Source: Chloroflexota bacterium
GTDB taxonomy: Bacteria; Chloroflexota; Anaerolineae; Ardenticatenales; Ardenticatenaceae
Assembly: GCA_003520455.1 (NCBI GenBank)
Contig: DOUV01000877.1
Coordinates: 1-6,335, forward strand
Direction of reading: 5' to 3'
DNA length: 6,335 nucleotides
Shown: one piece after another, positions 5,743 to 6,335 of the stretch
How positions within the stretch are numbered: position 1 is the first letter of the stretch
Layout: each line of letters opens with the position of its first letter
Position numbers and translations under genes: made by a program
The notes under the pieces: model-generated
What the model saw: the letters and a program-made list of their open reading frames with translations, nothing else
Databases searched by the model: none
What the model was told of the DNA's origin: nothing

Positions 5743-6029
5743 TGAACATTCATTATCTGGCATGGATTGACGGTAGAGATTGCAACGATGCGCCCGACCG
5801 AGCCGGATTTGGGCACCTCGAAGCGGTGGAGGTTCTGACGCTGGCACTGGAGCATAGTTACACCTCCACCTGCCCATACGTGAGCAGTTCATCCCGGCGG
5901 AGCGTGCCCCTCCATGCACGCGGGCCAATTCGGGACCTTGCACAAGGTGCTGGCGCGCCGGTCAAGGACTCAGACTTCCGAAGTCTGGTAGGGACCGTCC
6001 TGGCCCAACGCGCGCGCCGACGATGATGA
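5743..6029. other. No gene recognised
   Basis: Frames are open in places on both strands, but none has a convincing ribosome binding site, recognisable domain or consistent protein-like composition. Overlapping open frames on opposite strands here are what GC-rich non-coding DNA produces. The only structure I see is the palindrome at 5971-5987. Confidence 0.5.
5971..5987. repeat. Palindromic repeat, copy 1
   Basis: CAGACTTC and GAAGTCTG are exact inverted arms around one C. The core AGACTTC-N-GAAGTCT recurs 83 bases downstream, which suggests a dispersed intergenic palindrome. No T-run follows this copy. Confidence 0.6.
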
Positions 6030-6053
6030 TCGAGGCGGGCACCTGCCGCGAAC

Positions 6054-6072
6054 AAGACTTCGGAAGTCTTTT
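6054..6072 (+). terminator. Palindromic repeat, copy 2, with terminator-like T-run
   Basis: AAGACTTC (6054-6061) and GAAGTCTT (6063-6070) are inverted around one G. As RNA, AAGACTT and AAGTCTT pair around a CGG loop. The run TTTT at 6069-6072 makes it terminator-like in the forward direction. Sharing its core with copy 1 argues equally for a repeat element. No intact gene lies directly upstream for it to terminate. Confidence 0.4.
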
Positions 6073-6074
6073 CC

Positions 6075-6242
6075 CTCCCCCCGCGGGATGCCTTGACCGA
6101 TGGTCTGGCGCGCTACAACCTCGCGGCGCTCGCGCCGCGCAGCCACTCCGATGGTACGACCACTGAGTACGAGCCGGTCACTGCCACCGTCCAGACCCCC
6201 ACCGCGCTGACCGTCGCCAGGGAGGGACAAAGGAGCACTTAA
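6075..6242 (+). pseudogene. Coding-like fragment resembling the tail of a secreted protein
   Basis: This frame runs uninterrupted to a TAA at 6240-6242, with G/C-rich third positions like those of the left-hand genes. It reads D-A-L-T-D-G-L-A-R-Y-N-L...E-Y-E-P-V-T-A-T-V-Q-T-P-T-A-L-T-V-A. The last part resembles the linker that precedes the W-E-T-x-S-E-L-D module in exported proteins of this kind (compare S-P-L-A-V-T-V-A-A-F-R-A in the gene at 339-2375). It has no start with an SD, and the frame enters the 37-bp repeat at 6224, where the likeness stops. It is probably a gene fragment cut by the repeat array or an old rearrangement. Confidence is low because the similarity is short. Confidence 0.3.
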
Positions 6243-6335
6243 CAGGTCAGCCCTTGTGGTGAGGCGGCCGGCTCCCTGGGCGAGCTGCCGATTTTCATGG
6301 GACAAAGGAGCACTTAACAGGTCAGCCCTTGTGGT
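6224..6335. CRISPR. Candidate CRISPR array start (two 37-bp repeats, one 38-bp spacer)
   Basis: An identical 37-base sequence beginning GGGACAAAGGAGCACT and ending GCCCTTGTGGT occurs at 6224-6260 and 6299-6335. The 38 bases between (6261-6298) are unrelated to it. These sizes are normal for a CRISPR repeat and spacer. The repeat has imperfect end dyads (ACAAAGG and CCCTTGT, one mismatch), as many repeats do. Against the call: only two units are visible, there is no AT-rich leader on the left, no cas gene, and the repeat lacks a familiar GAAA[CG] end. The window ends exactly at the last repeat base. Another tandem repeat or an assembly artefact at a contig end is possible. Confidence 0.5.

Noticed and set aside
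5401..5943. 180-codon reverse-strand open frame across the right end of the mobile element
   Set aside because: It crosses the element boundary and G-rich repeats, has no SD or recognisable domain, and so is unlikely to be a gene.
5610..6026. 138-codon forward open frame
   Set aside because: It reads through the inverted end, the target duplication and the first palindrome without any protein-like motif.
6149..6185. A possible third, degenerate copy of the 37-bp repeat one unit upstream
   Set aside because: Position-by-position comparison shows only scattered matches, not better than chance.

Overview
The window looks like an accessory stretch of a GC-rich bacterial genome, most likely a member of the Chloroflexota. 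The main reason is the first two genes. Both encode secreted, surface-type proteins that carry a [YW]-L-P-L-[IV] motif at or near the C-terminus. The second also has the W-E-T-x-S-E-L-D...G-F-N-L-Y-R module I associate with Chloroflexota exported proteins. This assignment rests on family memory, not a search. The window also ends exactly at the end of a 37-base repeat, which may mean a contig end.

Layout. (1) 1-2375: the 3' end of a DUF11-like secreted protein gene, overlapping by ATGA the start of a 678-residue exported protein with a beta-helix-like repeat region; the pair is one transcription unit. (2) 2502-2906: the C-terminal remnant of an ISAs1-family transposase, lacking the N-terminal two thirds. 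(3) 2909-3320: a leader-like region with a good sigma70-type promoter, a dyad overlapping its -10, a 21-codon ORF with a ribosome binding site, two mutually exclusive GC hairpins and a terminator-like hairpin. (4) 3321-5054: a complete ABC exporter half-transporter (fused membrane and ATPase domains) with all nucleotide-binding motifs intact. It is less GC-rich than the genes to its left and reads like a Firmicutes-type protein, so it may be acquired. (5) 5150-5742: a 593-bp element with no transposase, bounded by 17-bp perfect inverted repeats that begin GAG and flanked by TGA direct repeats. That pattern fits the IS1031 group of the IS5 family. It contains G-rich direct repeats with quadruplex potential and a second, degenerate copy of the terminal sequence. 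(6) 5743-6335: no convincing intact gene. It holds two copies of an AGACTTC-N-GAAGTCT palindrome, a coding-like fragment resembling the tail of a secreted protein, and two identical 37-bp repeats separated by 38 bp, which may be the first units of a CRISPR array.

How it works together. The only gene that is clearly complete and enzymatically competent is the ABC exporter, which sits between two mobile-element remnants. The upstream promoter, dyad and hairpins could make its expression inducible, but this is inference. The left-hand pair probably contributes to the cell surface. No cas gene is visible, so the repeat pair can only be called a candidate array.
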